Source: JBFLVQ01 sp040758525 (GTDB lineage: Bacteria > Acidobacteriota > Blastocatellia > Chloracidobacteriales > JADJPF01). Taken from it: a DNA stretch of 13,631 nucleotides. The position numbers and the translations under genes were made by a program. Within the stretch, counting starts at the first letter, position 1. Each line of letters begins with the position of its first letter. Positions 6,604-13,592 of the stretch are shown piece after piece. The notes under the pieces were generated by a model. It saw only the letters and a list, made by a program, of their open reading frames with translations, made no database searches and was not told the DNA's origin. The stretch lies in contig JBFLVQ010000200.1 of NCBI GenBank assembly GCA_040758525.1, forward strand, positions 1 through 13,631, written 5' to 3'.

Positions 6604-6903
6604 TTACAAGGTCTGATGATTGCACCGTTGACAAAACCCTGTATGTATCTCAAAACGATCCACCTGGTGACAGACTTCACAACGGTGGGCGGACCTCAAA
6701 TGCTGTATGGCGAATTTGGCGTCCGGGGAAACCGAGACGATCGTTTCTTGCCTGCCGATCAGGGCACGAGCAAAGTAGCGTCGCAGAAATCGGCCGTTTT
6801 CGATCAGTAGCGAGCGGCTCTGATGTTCCTCCCATAGATCCCAGATGTTGACGCCGACAAAGCCTAGGAAGAGCGCAAGAAACAACAAGACCATAAAATC
6901 CAT
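6604..6903 (-). CDS. Single-pass membrane protein with C-terminal zinc ribbon
   Basis: Protein of 99 residues from the preferred start at 6903, chosen because GGAGG lies just before that ATG. Starts at 6930 (ATG) or 6936 (GTG) would add nine or eleven residues but lack an SD. Residues 1-22 (MDFMVLLFLALFLGFVGVNI...) form one membrane helix. A basic segment follows (EHQSRSLL...RFLRRYFARALIGR), so the rest is probably cytoplasmic. The C-terminus holds C75-x2-C78-x12-C91-x2-C94, a four-cysteine zinc ribbon or half-finger, with nearby histidines but too few ligands for a RING. It lies 24 bases before the ubiquitin-like gene. Described prokaryotic ubiquitin-like operons can carry a small zinc-binding E3-like protein. 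By position and zinc fold this could be an E3-like factor or a membrane anchor, but that is inference; no family was recognised. Confidence 0.78.
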   Translation of the reverse strand: MDFMVLLFLALFLGFVGVNIWDLWEEHQSRSLLIENGRFLRRYFARALIGRQETIVSVSPDAKFAIQHLRSAHRCEVCHQVDRFEIHTGFCQRCNHQTL

Positions 6904-6978
6904 AGGGCCTCCAAATCTGTAACCCTTCATTAGCACAAAAGCCAGCCGTCGTCCACCGCGCCGAATGAGATCCGTCTT

Positions 6979-7007
6979 AGTGTCGGATCATGATCATTAA
7001 TTGTCAA
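6979..7007 (-). promoter_or_regulatory. Candidate internal promoter before the zinc-ribbon/modifier genes
   Basis: Read on the minus strand: TTGACA (7002-7007, perfect -35), a 17-base spacer, then GACACT (6979-6984, weak -10, three of six). The spacer includes the palindrome GATCATGATC (6986-6995), and an adjacent 6-bp inverted repeat GATCCG (6969-6974) / CGGATC (6984-6989) overlaps the -10, a possible operator. It lies in the 178-base gap after the E1 gene. It would allow the modifier, E2 and JAMM genes to be expressed apart from the E1. Confidence 0.35.
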
Positions 7008-7081
7008 GGGGGGGCGTGGAAATTTTAAGCTATCCTAGCGATTGTCTACGCCCAACTTAAGCAGTGCCTGGCCAATCCCTA

Positions 7082-8335
7082 TCAGGCCAATTCACCTAAT
7101 ACGTCAGCAACATCGGCAGTCAACTCGAAAGCCAATTGCCGACCCTTTGGATCGGTGGCTGAAATAATCTGCAAGGGGGGTACTCCTAAATCCCTAAGTG
7201 TCAGGCTAAGCAACTCGACCGCAGTATGTTGGCGCGTCAATCGGGACACGCTCTTAACATAGATGTTGTCCGTAGACTCCTGAGCTAATGTTTCAACCCT
7301 TTCATTGGCAGCTCTATGGCCCATTTCATGACACTGTTGGCAGATCAGTTCATCATCAAAGATGCGGTGTGCAGGACGCATCAGCTTTAGTATACGCCCA
7401 CAAAATCGACAGCGTATCTCAAGAATGAAACGTCGTGCTAAATCGATAGTTGTCCCTGGCCCTAATCTATCTTCGACAGCTTCGAATAGTTGTGCCAGCG
7501 TGGTCGTACGCGCCGCTAATGGCAGTTCGTAGATCTCACCATAACATCCATGGGCAAGACATTCATCCAATGGCTGAAGTGTTATAGTAGAATAGCCATT
7601 GGTAAGACCATTAAAGACAATCCGTTTACCTATTGCCGGCTGCTGGTTATGTAGCAGCTTGATCGCCTCCTGGACCTGTAGCGCAGAGATCAATGCAGAG
7701 GTCACTTGGACGGTGGGCATACGCTCTTGCTGAAGGAAGCGCTTGCGTACATTCTCGCAGCTATCATAACGCGAGTGGGCGTCTTCGATCTGATCAGGCG
7801 TAACATTACATTCATAACAGACCCCTTCAGAGCCAAAGACCATTATATTGCCAGAGAGACCATGTATACCAGCATTAATCCAGGGAATACCTATACTACG
7901 GCAAGCACGGTTGGTGGCTAGGCGTGCCTCGTCATTATCAACACAACCAAGCACAACATCCATTCGTCTATATACTCCCAACCCTAGATCCCAAACCATA
8001 TCACCATGGAAAGAGGCAATCTTGGCAGTCGCCTCCAAGGCCAGTTGGCGTGTTGCTTCAGCAGCCGCGACCGCCTTCTCTCGGCCTATATCCTGGCGGC
8101 GAAAGAGTACCGTACGGCTTAGGTTCGATCCTGATATAGTATCGAAATCAACAATAAAGAGTCTGCCTACTCCTAAAAGCGCAAGATTTTTCAGGGTTTC
8201 ATTGCCGAGTGCACCGGCGCCTACCACCATAATAGTGGCACGTCGCAAAATATTCTGATCCCACCAATCTATGCGCCGCTGACGTTCAAAGGGGTCCTCA
8301 TCATCGCCACTCTGCCCTTTAACTTGAAATACCAT
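7082..8335 (-). CDS. ThiF/MoeB/E1-like ubiquitin-activating enzyme
   Basis: Protein of 417 residues predicted to adenylate the C-terminal Gly of the modifier with ATP and form a thioester. The Rossmann adenylation domain shows R18, the loop VVGAGALGNE (37-46), the ATP-binding VDFDTISGSNLSR (62-74), K87 in REKAVA and CVDNDEAR (131-138). C173-x2-C176 is the first half of the structural zinc site, and C259/C264 may be the second. C193 (YDSCENV) is at the position of the catalytic Cys in MoeB/Uba4, followed by MPTVQVTSALISALQVQEAIKLL (the usual crossover helix; 206-228). After the adenylation core come a zinc ribbon, C309-x2-C312-x19-C332-x2-C335, and an alpha/beta domain (about 345-417) that could recruit the E2. 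These additions distinguish it from plain MoeB/ThiF. SD GAGGAG precedes the start, and a promoter lies at 8372-8400. It is first in the operon. Confidence 0.93.
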   Translation of the reverse strand: MVFQVKGQSGDDEDPFERQRRIDWWDQNILRRATIMVVGAGALGNETLKNLALLGVGRLFIVDFDTISGSNLSRTVLFRRQDIGREKAVAAAEATRQLALEATAKIASFHGDMVWDLGLGVYRRMDVVLGCVDNDEARLATNRACRSIGIPWINAGIHGLSGNIMVFGSEGVCYECNVTPDQIEDAHSRYDSCENVRKRFLQQERMPTVQVTSALISALQVQEAIKLLHNQQPAIGKRIVFNGLTNGYSTITLQPLDECLAHGCYGEIYELPLAARTTTLAQLFEAVEDRLGPGTTIDLARRFILEIRCRFCGRILKLMRPAHRIFDDELICQQCHEMGHRAANERVETLAQESTDNIYVKSVSRLTRQHTAVELLSLTLRDLGVPPLQIISATDPKGRQLAFELTADVADVLGELA

Positions 8336-8371
8336 CGTAACTCCTCTGGTTAAAGCTGAAAACTCTCCCTG

Positions 8372-8400
8372 ATGTTATTTCTGCCTTCAGCGTTAGTCAA
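8372..8400 (-). promoter_or_regulatory. Sigma-70-like promoter for the E1 gene/operon
   Basis: Read on the minus strand: TTGACT (8395-8400, five of six), 17-base spacer, TAACAT (8372-8377, four of six). Transcription would start near 8365, giving a leader of about 30 bases with the SD. Upstream, ATTTGAAAA occurs twice (8400-8408, 8423-8431), an AT-rich direct repeat that could act as an UP element or activator site. Two palindromes follow further upstream: GCAATT-G-AATTGC (8436-8448) and ATGGCC-GAGA-GGCCAT (8466-8481). Confidence 0.5.
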
Positions 8401-8702
8401 TTTGAAAATTCTAGGAAAAGCGATTTGAAAACTCTGCAATTGAATTGCGTAGATGAAAAATCGCAATGGCCGAGAGGCCATAAATAGATTGTGAAATATA
8501 GGCGAAGGTAGCAATCTTACCGCTCTCCAATACAGATGCGAATCCAACCCCAGTTCAGTGCCCATCAGCCTAACTGGAAACAGGCATCGCGGCTCTTTGA
8601 ATGTTTGATAGGGGGTTGTGCGAGAAAGGCTCGCAGATAAAATCAGACCCGCTAAGTAGAGAAACACTTTCAATTCCTTTCCAGGAACGGCGCTCGGGCT
8701 GA

Positions 8703-8863
8703 GCGTTACTGGATGCTGAGGCGAAGTCGTTGGACTCGCCTGTGAAGCATCAACCTTGGGAATCCTGCTTTGACAGGTTACCCAGTTTCTTGGTGCTAGT
8801 AACGGCTTGATCTTGGTAGCCAAACCAAGAAATCCCCTGACTTCAGTCAGGGTGAGGAGGTCA
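8703..8863 (+). mobile_element. IS200/IS605-like right-end scar (tnpB 3' remnant)
   Basis: The segment ends with a hairpin of the kind that closes IS200/IS605 elements: CCCTGAC-TTCA-GTCAGGG (8835-8852) followed by TGAGGAGGTCAA. Upstream an open frame of 35 codons (8703-8807, stop 8808-8810) reads DAEAKSLDSPVKHQPWES, which is reminiscent of the variable, weakly conserved C-terminal tails of TnpB proteins (often with a 'SVKQE' motif). No zinc-finger or RuvC part of TnpB and no TnpA were found to the left, so at most the terminal 160 to 270 bases remain. The left border cannot be placed. Recognition is from memory of such ends, so moderate confidence. Confidence 0.5.
8761..8863 (+). ncRNA. Possible omega-RNA-like (reRNA) remnant
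   Basis: In IS200/IS605 elements the 3' end of tnpB and the right end are transcribed as the guide scaffold (omega RNA). Here two adjacent stem-loops, TCTTGGT-AGCCAA-ACCAAGA (8811-8830) and CCCTGAC-TTCA-GTCAGGG (8835-8852), sit in the order expected for the 3' part of that scaffold, and the guide would begin just after about 8863. Without an intact TnpB nearby it is probably a fossil, unless served in trans. Expression is unknown. Confidence 0.35.
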
Positions 8864-9091
8864 ACCGACTGCGAAAACCACCGCGCTTGTCCCCTTAACT
8901 TCTGGATTCCCACTGTACATTAACGCACCCTTCAAGTTATATTGTGTCAGTCAATCTGACTAATATAGATTGTCCAGCCCCTCCAACGATAATGCGATCA
9001 GAAGCAGATGAATCAGGCGGGCTGACAATCAATTCCCATAAAACTGTGGTGAGAGTTCAAGGCTGGGGTTACCCGGCAAGCTGGGGTAAAT

Positions 9092-10351
9092 ATGGCAGAA
9101 GCGAACGATGTGATTATAACAACAATAGCTGGGTTTACCGATGTAGGCCTGGTGCGTAGTAACAATGAAGATAATTTTCTTATTGTGGATCTAACCACTG
9201 GGCGTGGTTTTCTAATACCACAAAGGATCTCTCACAAGGCTGAGGAAAACCGGCTACTGCTAGCCGTCTCTGATGGAGTGGGGGGAGCTAATTCAGGCGA
9301 AGTTGCTTCTTCGATGGCAGTCCATTCAATGCGTGTGGAACTACTACGCCGTACTAATGCTTCTGTCACCCCTTTTGATCGCCTAGTACAAGCCGTTGAG
9401 AAGGCCAACGCATTGATCTGGGCAGAAGGTCAATCGAATCCTGAACGCCGTGGTATGGGAGCAACAATTACTGCTGCTCTTATTGAGAAGAATGTTGCTT
9501 ATATTGCCGAAGTCGGCGATTCACGTGGCTACATCATTCATGCTGGTCGCATAAAACAGATCACAACAGATCAATCACTGGTTAGTATATTGGTTAGTCG
9601 TGGCCTAATGACTGCGGAGCAGGCTGAGACCGCGCCTGGCCGTAACATCATTCTACAATCATTGGGCTGCCAGCAGGAGGTTAAAGTTGCCGTAACATCT
9701 CTGGAACTAACCGCCGGTGATTACCTTTTGCTCTGTTCTGATGGTCTTTCTGGTAAGGTCAAAGATGAGGAGATGCTCACTCATGTACAGAATAATCCTT
9801 CTCCAGAAGAGGCTTGCAAGCAGCTTATTGAGCTAGCAAAACAACGTGGTGGGGATGACAATATCACCGTTATCATCACCAAATTTGAAGGTCTGGGGCT
9901 TAAACCGCCCGAATATGTGCCGCGCCTTACTACCCATATCGAGGTGCTAGCCGCTTTTGACCCAGAAGGAGATGATTCACATAAAAAGGAGGATAAAGGA
10001 TCCCGTGATACTAAGATGCTTGGCTCAGAGAAAGGAAAAGCAGAGAGTATCTATACCCGTACTCTGGGTGGGGTAAGCGCCTCTAAACGCTCTCAACCAA
10101 CCAAATATACTCGTTCCCAATTTATCGATTTAACTAGTGAACTAGAGAATCGTGTTACAGCCGTTCTGGAAGCTTTACGTAAACAGATAGACTGTCTCAA
10201 AAGTATGATGTACTGGGCACATAAAGCAGATCAAGATATTGGGCAGCTTACTGCCTCAGTAAAGAAGCTAGAACATCTGATTGAGGCCATTCAAAGCAAT
10301 AAGTTATCGCTTGAAGACGCGAAAAAACTCACTGAGCTGTTTAGTGAATAA
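9092..10351 (+). CDS. PP2C-type Ser/Thr phosphatase with C-terminal coiled coil
   Basis: Protein of 419 residues predicted to remove phosphate from Ser/Thr residues with two metal ions. The PP2C/PPM domain (about 8-265) has every key motif: TDVGLVRSNNEDN (16-28; E26, D27), AVSDGVGG (58-65; metal-binding D61), GMGATITAAL (121-130), EVGDSRGY (140-147; D143), LLCSDGLSG (213-221; D217) and GGDDNITVI (253-261; D256). After it comes a hydrophilic linker (about 290-345, Lys/Asp/Ser-rich) and a helical heptad-like segment (about 350-419), likely a coiled coil for dimerisation or targeting; most bacterial PP2Cs stop after the catalytic domain. Cytoplasmic, no membrane helix. A GGGG about six bases before the ATG serves as SD. 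It is divergent from the E1 operon, and no kinase lies in the window, so any link between phosphorylation and the modifier is conjecture. Confidence 0.93.
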   Translation: MAEANDVIITTIAGFTDVGLVRSNNEDNFLIVDLTTGRGFLIPQRISHKAEENRLLLAVSDGVGGANSGEVASSMAVHSMRVELLRRTNASVTPFDRLVQAVEKANALIWAEGQSNPERRGMGATITAALIEKNVAYIAEVGDSRGYIIHAGRIKQITTDQSLVSILVSRGLMTAEQAETAPGRNIILQSLGCQQEVKVAVTSLELTAGDYLLLCSDGLSGKVKDEEMLTHVQNNPSPEEACKQLIELAKQRGGDDNITVIITKFEGLGLKPPEYVPRLTTHIEVLAAFDPEGDDSHKKEDKGSRDTKMLGSEKGKAESIYTRTLGGVSASKRSQPTKYTRSQFIDLTSELENRVTAVLEALRKQIDCLKSMMYWAHKADQDIGQLTASVKKLEHLIEAIQSNKLSLEDAKKLTELFSE

Positions 10352-10368
10352 CAGCTAACTATCTCAAA

Positions 10369-10575
10369 TTAATCTAAGCCGGCAATACCTACCTTAATTG
10401 CGTACTTGATCAGGTCGGCAATATTATGCATACCCAATTTTCGATAGATATTGGCTCGATGCGCCTCCACAGTACGTGGACTGACCGACAGTGTATCGGC
10501 AATCTCTCGGCTTGAATGCCCTTCCGAAATCAGCTTGACAATCTGTCGTTCTCTGCGACTTAGAATATCCCGCAT
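10369..10575 (-). CDS. Stand-alone LuxR/NarL-type HTH DNA-binding protein
   Basis: Protein of 68 residues that is only a GerE/LuxR-type helix-turn-helix domain. LSRRERQIVKLISEGHSSREIADTLSVSPRTVEAHRANIYRKL (5-47) contains the family's conserved Glu (E9), the first helix, and the recognition helix SPRTVEAHRANIYRKLG. The domain is complete at both ends. Most relatives carry an N-terminal receiver or ligand domain, but none is fused here, and the start has a strong SD (TAGGAGA, seven bases spacing), so it is translated as such. It may dimerise through its last helix, or partner with a separate receiver such as the one at 2710-3087; that pairing is speculative. It is convergent with the phosphatase gene (17 bases between stops) and divergent from the secreted repeat protein, which it might regulate. 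Confidence 0.85.
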   Translation of the reverse strand: MRDILSRRERQIVKLISEGHSSREIADTLSVSPRTVEAHRANIYRKLGMHNIADLIKYAIKVGIAGLD

Positions 10576-10781
10576 TGCTTGTTCTCCTAAGATACTACCG
10601 CCGAAGCAGCTTCGTGTTATGAACTATGAACATTGGCTTAATTATAAATACATGAGCAATATTCGGCAAGCATAGACAATTTTGAGAAATTTTGAAAATA
10701 GTGTTGAGGGCGGCAGAAAACTTTTCTAAACTTTAATTATTATCTGAACTATAAACTTGGTATAAGCATCTAAGGTAAACG
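10576..10781. other. AT-rich divergent promoter region
   Basis: 206 bases between the HTH gene and the secreted repeat protein. The right half is very AT-rich, with TATAAA and TATAAG hexamers (10751-10765) but no well-spaced -35 box, so the start of transcription is not placed. It is a natural place for HTH protein binding, but I see no clear operator. Confidence 0.3.
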
Positions 10782-13592
10782 ATGAGGGGAATCTATCGTC
10801 AAGCTATCATCAAGCTGCCCTATCTCTGGCTGCTAGTGGTACTACTTATAAATGCGGCTGGTGTACAGGCTCAGGATTGGCCACGTTTTCGTGGTGATGT
10901 CGAGTTACGTGGACGCACTGAACTAAAAATTCCTAGTCAGCAACTACCAGAAAATTTTGCCAGCTTCCAACTAGGTGGTGGCTCAATCCAGCCACTAATA
11001 AGCGATCTCAATCTAGATAATCAACCTGAAATCATCTATCTTAAACAGGGCCGTTTGATCGCTGTTAATCTAAATGGCCAGATGGTTATCAATGGCTTTT
11101 ATGGTGTAACAGAACTGGTTGCTGCCACCGATCTAGACAATGATGGCTCAAGCGCGGAAATTATCGCCATTAATACCCATAAACAGCAGCTAATGGCGAT
11201 TAGTGCCACGGGTACACTGTTATGGCAGTTCCAGTTTCCCGAATTTGTCTCGCTACAAGCATACTACTGTAAAATTGCTGATCTTACCCCCACCAAACTA
11301 GGTAAAGAGATTGTTGTCTTTGCCGATCATACCAAGACACTACAGGATGCTCGCGGCTATTTCTTTACTAGTACTGGTCTACTTTATAACTCACCATTAG
11401 TACCAAATTTGGCTGGTGGCCAGTTAAACTTTCCCCAATTGGCCGTAGGTGATATTGAAGGTGATGGTACATTAGAAGTAGTAGTAGTAGGTCGCCCTCG
11501 CCTGATGATCTTCTCTGGACTAGGTGAGTTAAAACAGCTATTTGAATTTCAGGAAGGCGATATTGAAGGTAGACATTACGGACTGGTCACACTTGCTGAC
11601 ATTAATGGCGATAATAACCTAGAAGCAGTCATTGTTGCTGATGATATCCCTGCTCTTACTACTAACAATAAGGCAACAGCAATAACCGTGCTACAATTGA
11701 CCCCCTCCATTCGTCGCCTATGGGGTACCAGTTTTCCACAACAGACTCTACGTGCACCCCTACATGCCGTTATGGATCTTGATAAGGATGGACGTAGTGA
11801 AATAATCGTCAATGTCTGGAACGGTAGTGAGCAACAGGTAAAGATCTATCGTGGTCAAGCCGACAGCCTAGGTCAGCCAGTACTACTTACTAGCATTCCT
11901 GGAGTCTTTGTCTGGGATCTAAAAGATCTAGATCTGGATGGTCAACCAGAACTTTTGACCAGTACAGAAACAGTTGAATTCCCTACCCTCACACCTGCCT
12001 CAGAATTGAAGGTCTTTCGTCTTGCTGCCAATGCTGGCATGACAATGCTGTTTTTAGACATTGATAAACCGATTACAGGAATGTATGCATTGATGCGCGC
12101 ACAACTGGCAGAAAAAGGGTTTGAACTGATCGGTAGTTCCAGCGCGCGACAGAATAGCCTATTCTTGCTTGGCAGTCCTTTTAAGTTTCTTGTCTATTCT
12201 AACAATAGTAATGGTGGAATTAATCTACAAGAGCTTTATCTACTACAGGGAAAGAAGAAGTTACGTATTAAAAAAGATCTAGATACCCCTAGACCAGGCC
12301 CTGTACGTGCAATTATTAATGCCACGGCGGTACCTGCCAGCGAAAAATTTCTTATCAATCGCGAATTGGAGAGCCTACTAACTGGTGAACTAGCAGTCTA
12401 TGACCGACGTAAACAACGTCTTGTCCTCAATGCCAATACACCTGTATTCAATGGAGCAAGTTTTAGTACCGAACCACGTGTTGCCGATCTTGATGAAGAC
12501 GGCGATAATGAGATTATTCTACGTGTGCCGGGTGGTCAGTTATTAGTTCTCTCTTATGATGAGCAATTAGCCAATCTAGTACAGATCAGTACAATTTCCG
12601 GTAATTATGTCCCGATTATTCAAGCACTGGATGGCAGTGATGGACGACCACAATTAATTACTACTACCAGTGACAATGGACGGTTACGGCTAGTTGTCTA
12701 TGAATCGCGTGGTAGTGTCTCGCAAGGAAAGCTCCGTTTTAAGGAACGCTGGGGGCGTACCTTCTCTGAGATCCCTGCCAATACTAATGTAGACATCACT
12801 ACAGGCCACTTTGGAGGTGTTCCTACACGTATCGATATCTTTCTTTCTGCACCGCGTGGCCGTAGTTTTGTGCTTTCTGGCGCCAATGGTAGCATTCTAT
12901 GGTCACGCTTAGACACCTACACTTTTGGCAATTATGCTACGGTACGGGATTTTAATCATGATGGTAAAGATGATCTATATATTGTTTCCGACAACCTATA
13001 CCGTATTCTTGATGGCGCAAGTGGCATAGAGTTGGTTGGTCCTATTAATGTTGCGCTATTAGCAGCAGATTTCTATTCTACACCGATTCTTTCTGGCAAT
13101 AATGAAATTCTCTTAGTAGGCCCTGCTGGCGTAGTAAAAATGTTAGAGCAAGGCAAACCAATCTGGAACTTCTTTAAGACGATCAATGGCAAGACCGCTA
13201 AGCGACAGGCCTCGCAACTTTTAATGGGTTTAGCAGAAACTGGTAATGGTGGTGGATTTGATCGTATTGGCGGCAACTATGGTGATGGAGATGCTTTTTA
13301 TGTTTATGACTATATGACGGGACTACTCGTTTATAAGACTGCTTACCAACCGATCACTGAAATAATCACTGCTGATCTAGATGGCGACCGTAGCGACGAG
13401 TTTATCTTTGGTACCACAGATGGTCAACTTGTTGCTTTACGTGCTACCGACGGCACACCATTATGGTCACTTAAAGTAGACTCTTTCCCTGGTGATCCAA
13501 TAGTAGCAAGACTAGGTAAAAACAAGGGTTCAGTGTTACTGGTAACACCTGGTGATGGTACATTGAGAATCTATCGCTTAAATCAATTTTAA
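10782..13592 (+). CDS. Large secreted FG-GAP/VCBS-like beta-propeller protein
   Basis: Protein of 936 residues with a signal peptide (1-30, hydrophobic LWLLVVLLINAAG core, VQA before the cut at Q31), so it acts outside the cytoplasm. The mature start, QDWPRFRGD, resembles that of PQQ-like propeller proteins. Nine calcium-loop-like motifs of the form DxDxDGxxE are spread along it at about 75, 117, 224, 273, 332, 382, 569, 723 and 865, for example DLDKDGRSE and DLDEDGDNE. These are typical of FG-GAP/VCBS repeats, which fold into blades of integrin-like propellers. A further 'GTLLWQF' or 'GSILWSR' strand motif recurs (about 144, 702 and 892), suggesting two or three propellers. No catalytic motif or anchor is seen; roles in binding or adhesion are guesses. 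An AAGG six bases before the ATG is the SD. The end is complete, but no terminator is visible in the last 39 bases. Confidence 0.85.
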   Translation: MRGIYRQAIIKLPYLWLLVVLLINAAGVQAQDWPRFRGDVELRGRTELKIPSQQLPENFASFQLGGGSIQPLISDLNLDNQPEIIYLKQGRLIAVNLNGQMVINGFYGVTELVAATDLDNDGSSAEIIAINTHKQQLMAISATGTLLWQFQFPEFVSLQAYYCKIADLTPTKLGKEIVVFADHTKTLQDARGYFFTSTGLLYNSPLVPNLAGGQLNFPQLAVGDIEGDGTLEVVVVGRPRLMIFSGLGELKQLFEFQEGDIEGRHYGLVTLADINGDNNLEAVIVADDIPALTTNNKATAITVLQLTPSIRRLWGTSFPQQTLRAPLHAVMDLDKDGRSEIIVNVWNGSEQQVKIYRGQADSLGQPVLLTSIPGVFVWDLKDLDLDGQPELLTSTETVEFPTLTPASELKVFRLAANAGMTMLFLDIDKPITGMYALMRAQLAEKGFELIGSSSARQNSLFLLGSPFKFLVYSNNSNGGINLQELYLLQGKKKLRIKKDLDTPRPGPVRAIINATAVPASEKFLINRELESLLTGELAVYDRRKQRLVLNANTPVFNGASFSTEPRVADLDEDGDNEIILRVPGGQLLVLSYDEQLANLVQISTISGNYVPIIQALDGSDGRPQLITTTSDNGRLRLVVYESRGSVSQGKLRFKERWGRTFSEIPANTNVDITTGHFGGVPTRIDIFLSAPRGRSFVLSGANGSILWSRLDTYTFGNYATVRDFNHDGKDDLYIVSDNLYRILDGASGIELVGPINVALLAADFYSTPILSGNNEILLVGPAGVVKMLEQGKPIWNFFKTINGKTAKRQASQLLMGLAETGNGGGFDRIGGNYGDGDAFYVYDYMTGLLVYKTAYQPITEIITADLDGDRSDEFIFGTTDGQLVALRATDGTPLWSLKVDSFPGDPIVARLGKNKGSVLLVTPGDGTLRIYRLNQF

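Larger units (their letters stand above)
8336..9091. other. 756-bp divergent intergenic region, no credible gene
   Basis: This gap separates the E1 operon (leftward) from the PP2C gene (rightward). Its left third carries the E1 promoter and palindromes. The middle has a series of perfect short hairpins: TGCGAG/CTCGCA (8619-8635), CGCTC/GAGCG (8691-8705), TCTTGGT/ACCAAGA (8811-8830) and CCCTGAC/GTCAGGG (8835-8852). The last two look like an IS200/IS605 right end. The right third has GTCAG/CTGAC (8946-8960) and a very weak promoter-like pair (TTGTGT 8942, TATAGA 8964) for the phosphatase. A 187-codon open frame on the minus strand (8350-8913) crosses these hairpins and is judged fortuitous. Confidence 0.6.

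Noticed and set aside
6604..6903. RING-finger E3 ligase
   Set aside because: Only four cysteines in two CxxC pairs. A RING needs eight ligands in cross-brace order.
6904..6936. Upstream starts (6936 GTG, 6930 ATG) for the zinc-ribbon protein
   Set aside because: No SD before them, while GGAGG stands just before the ATG at 6903. They are not fully excluded.
7020..7081. Terminator after the E1 gene
   Set aside because: GGGCGT and ACGCCC could pair, but the loop is about 30 bases and no T-tract follows.
8350..8913. Open frame of 187 codons on the minus strand directly upstream of the E1
   Set aside because: No recognisable domain, no SD at its start, and it runs through several perfect hairpins, the E1 promoter and the IS-like end. 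The composition looks random.
10735..10781. Promoter for the secreted propeller gene
   Set aside because: TATAAA and TATAAG are present, but no acceptable -35 box lies at 16-18 bases.
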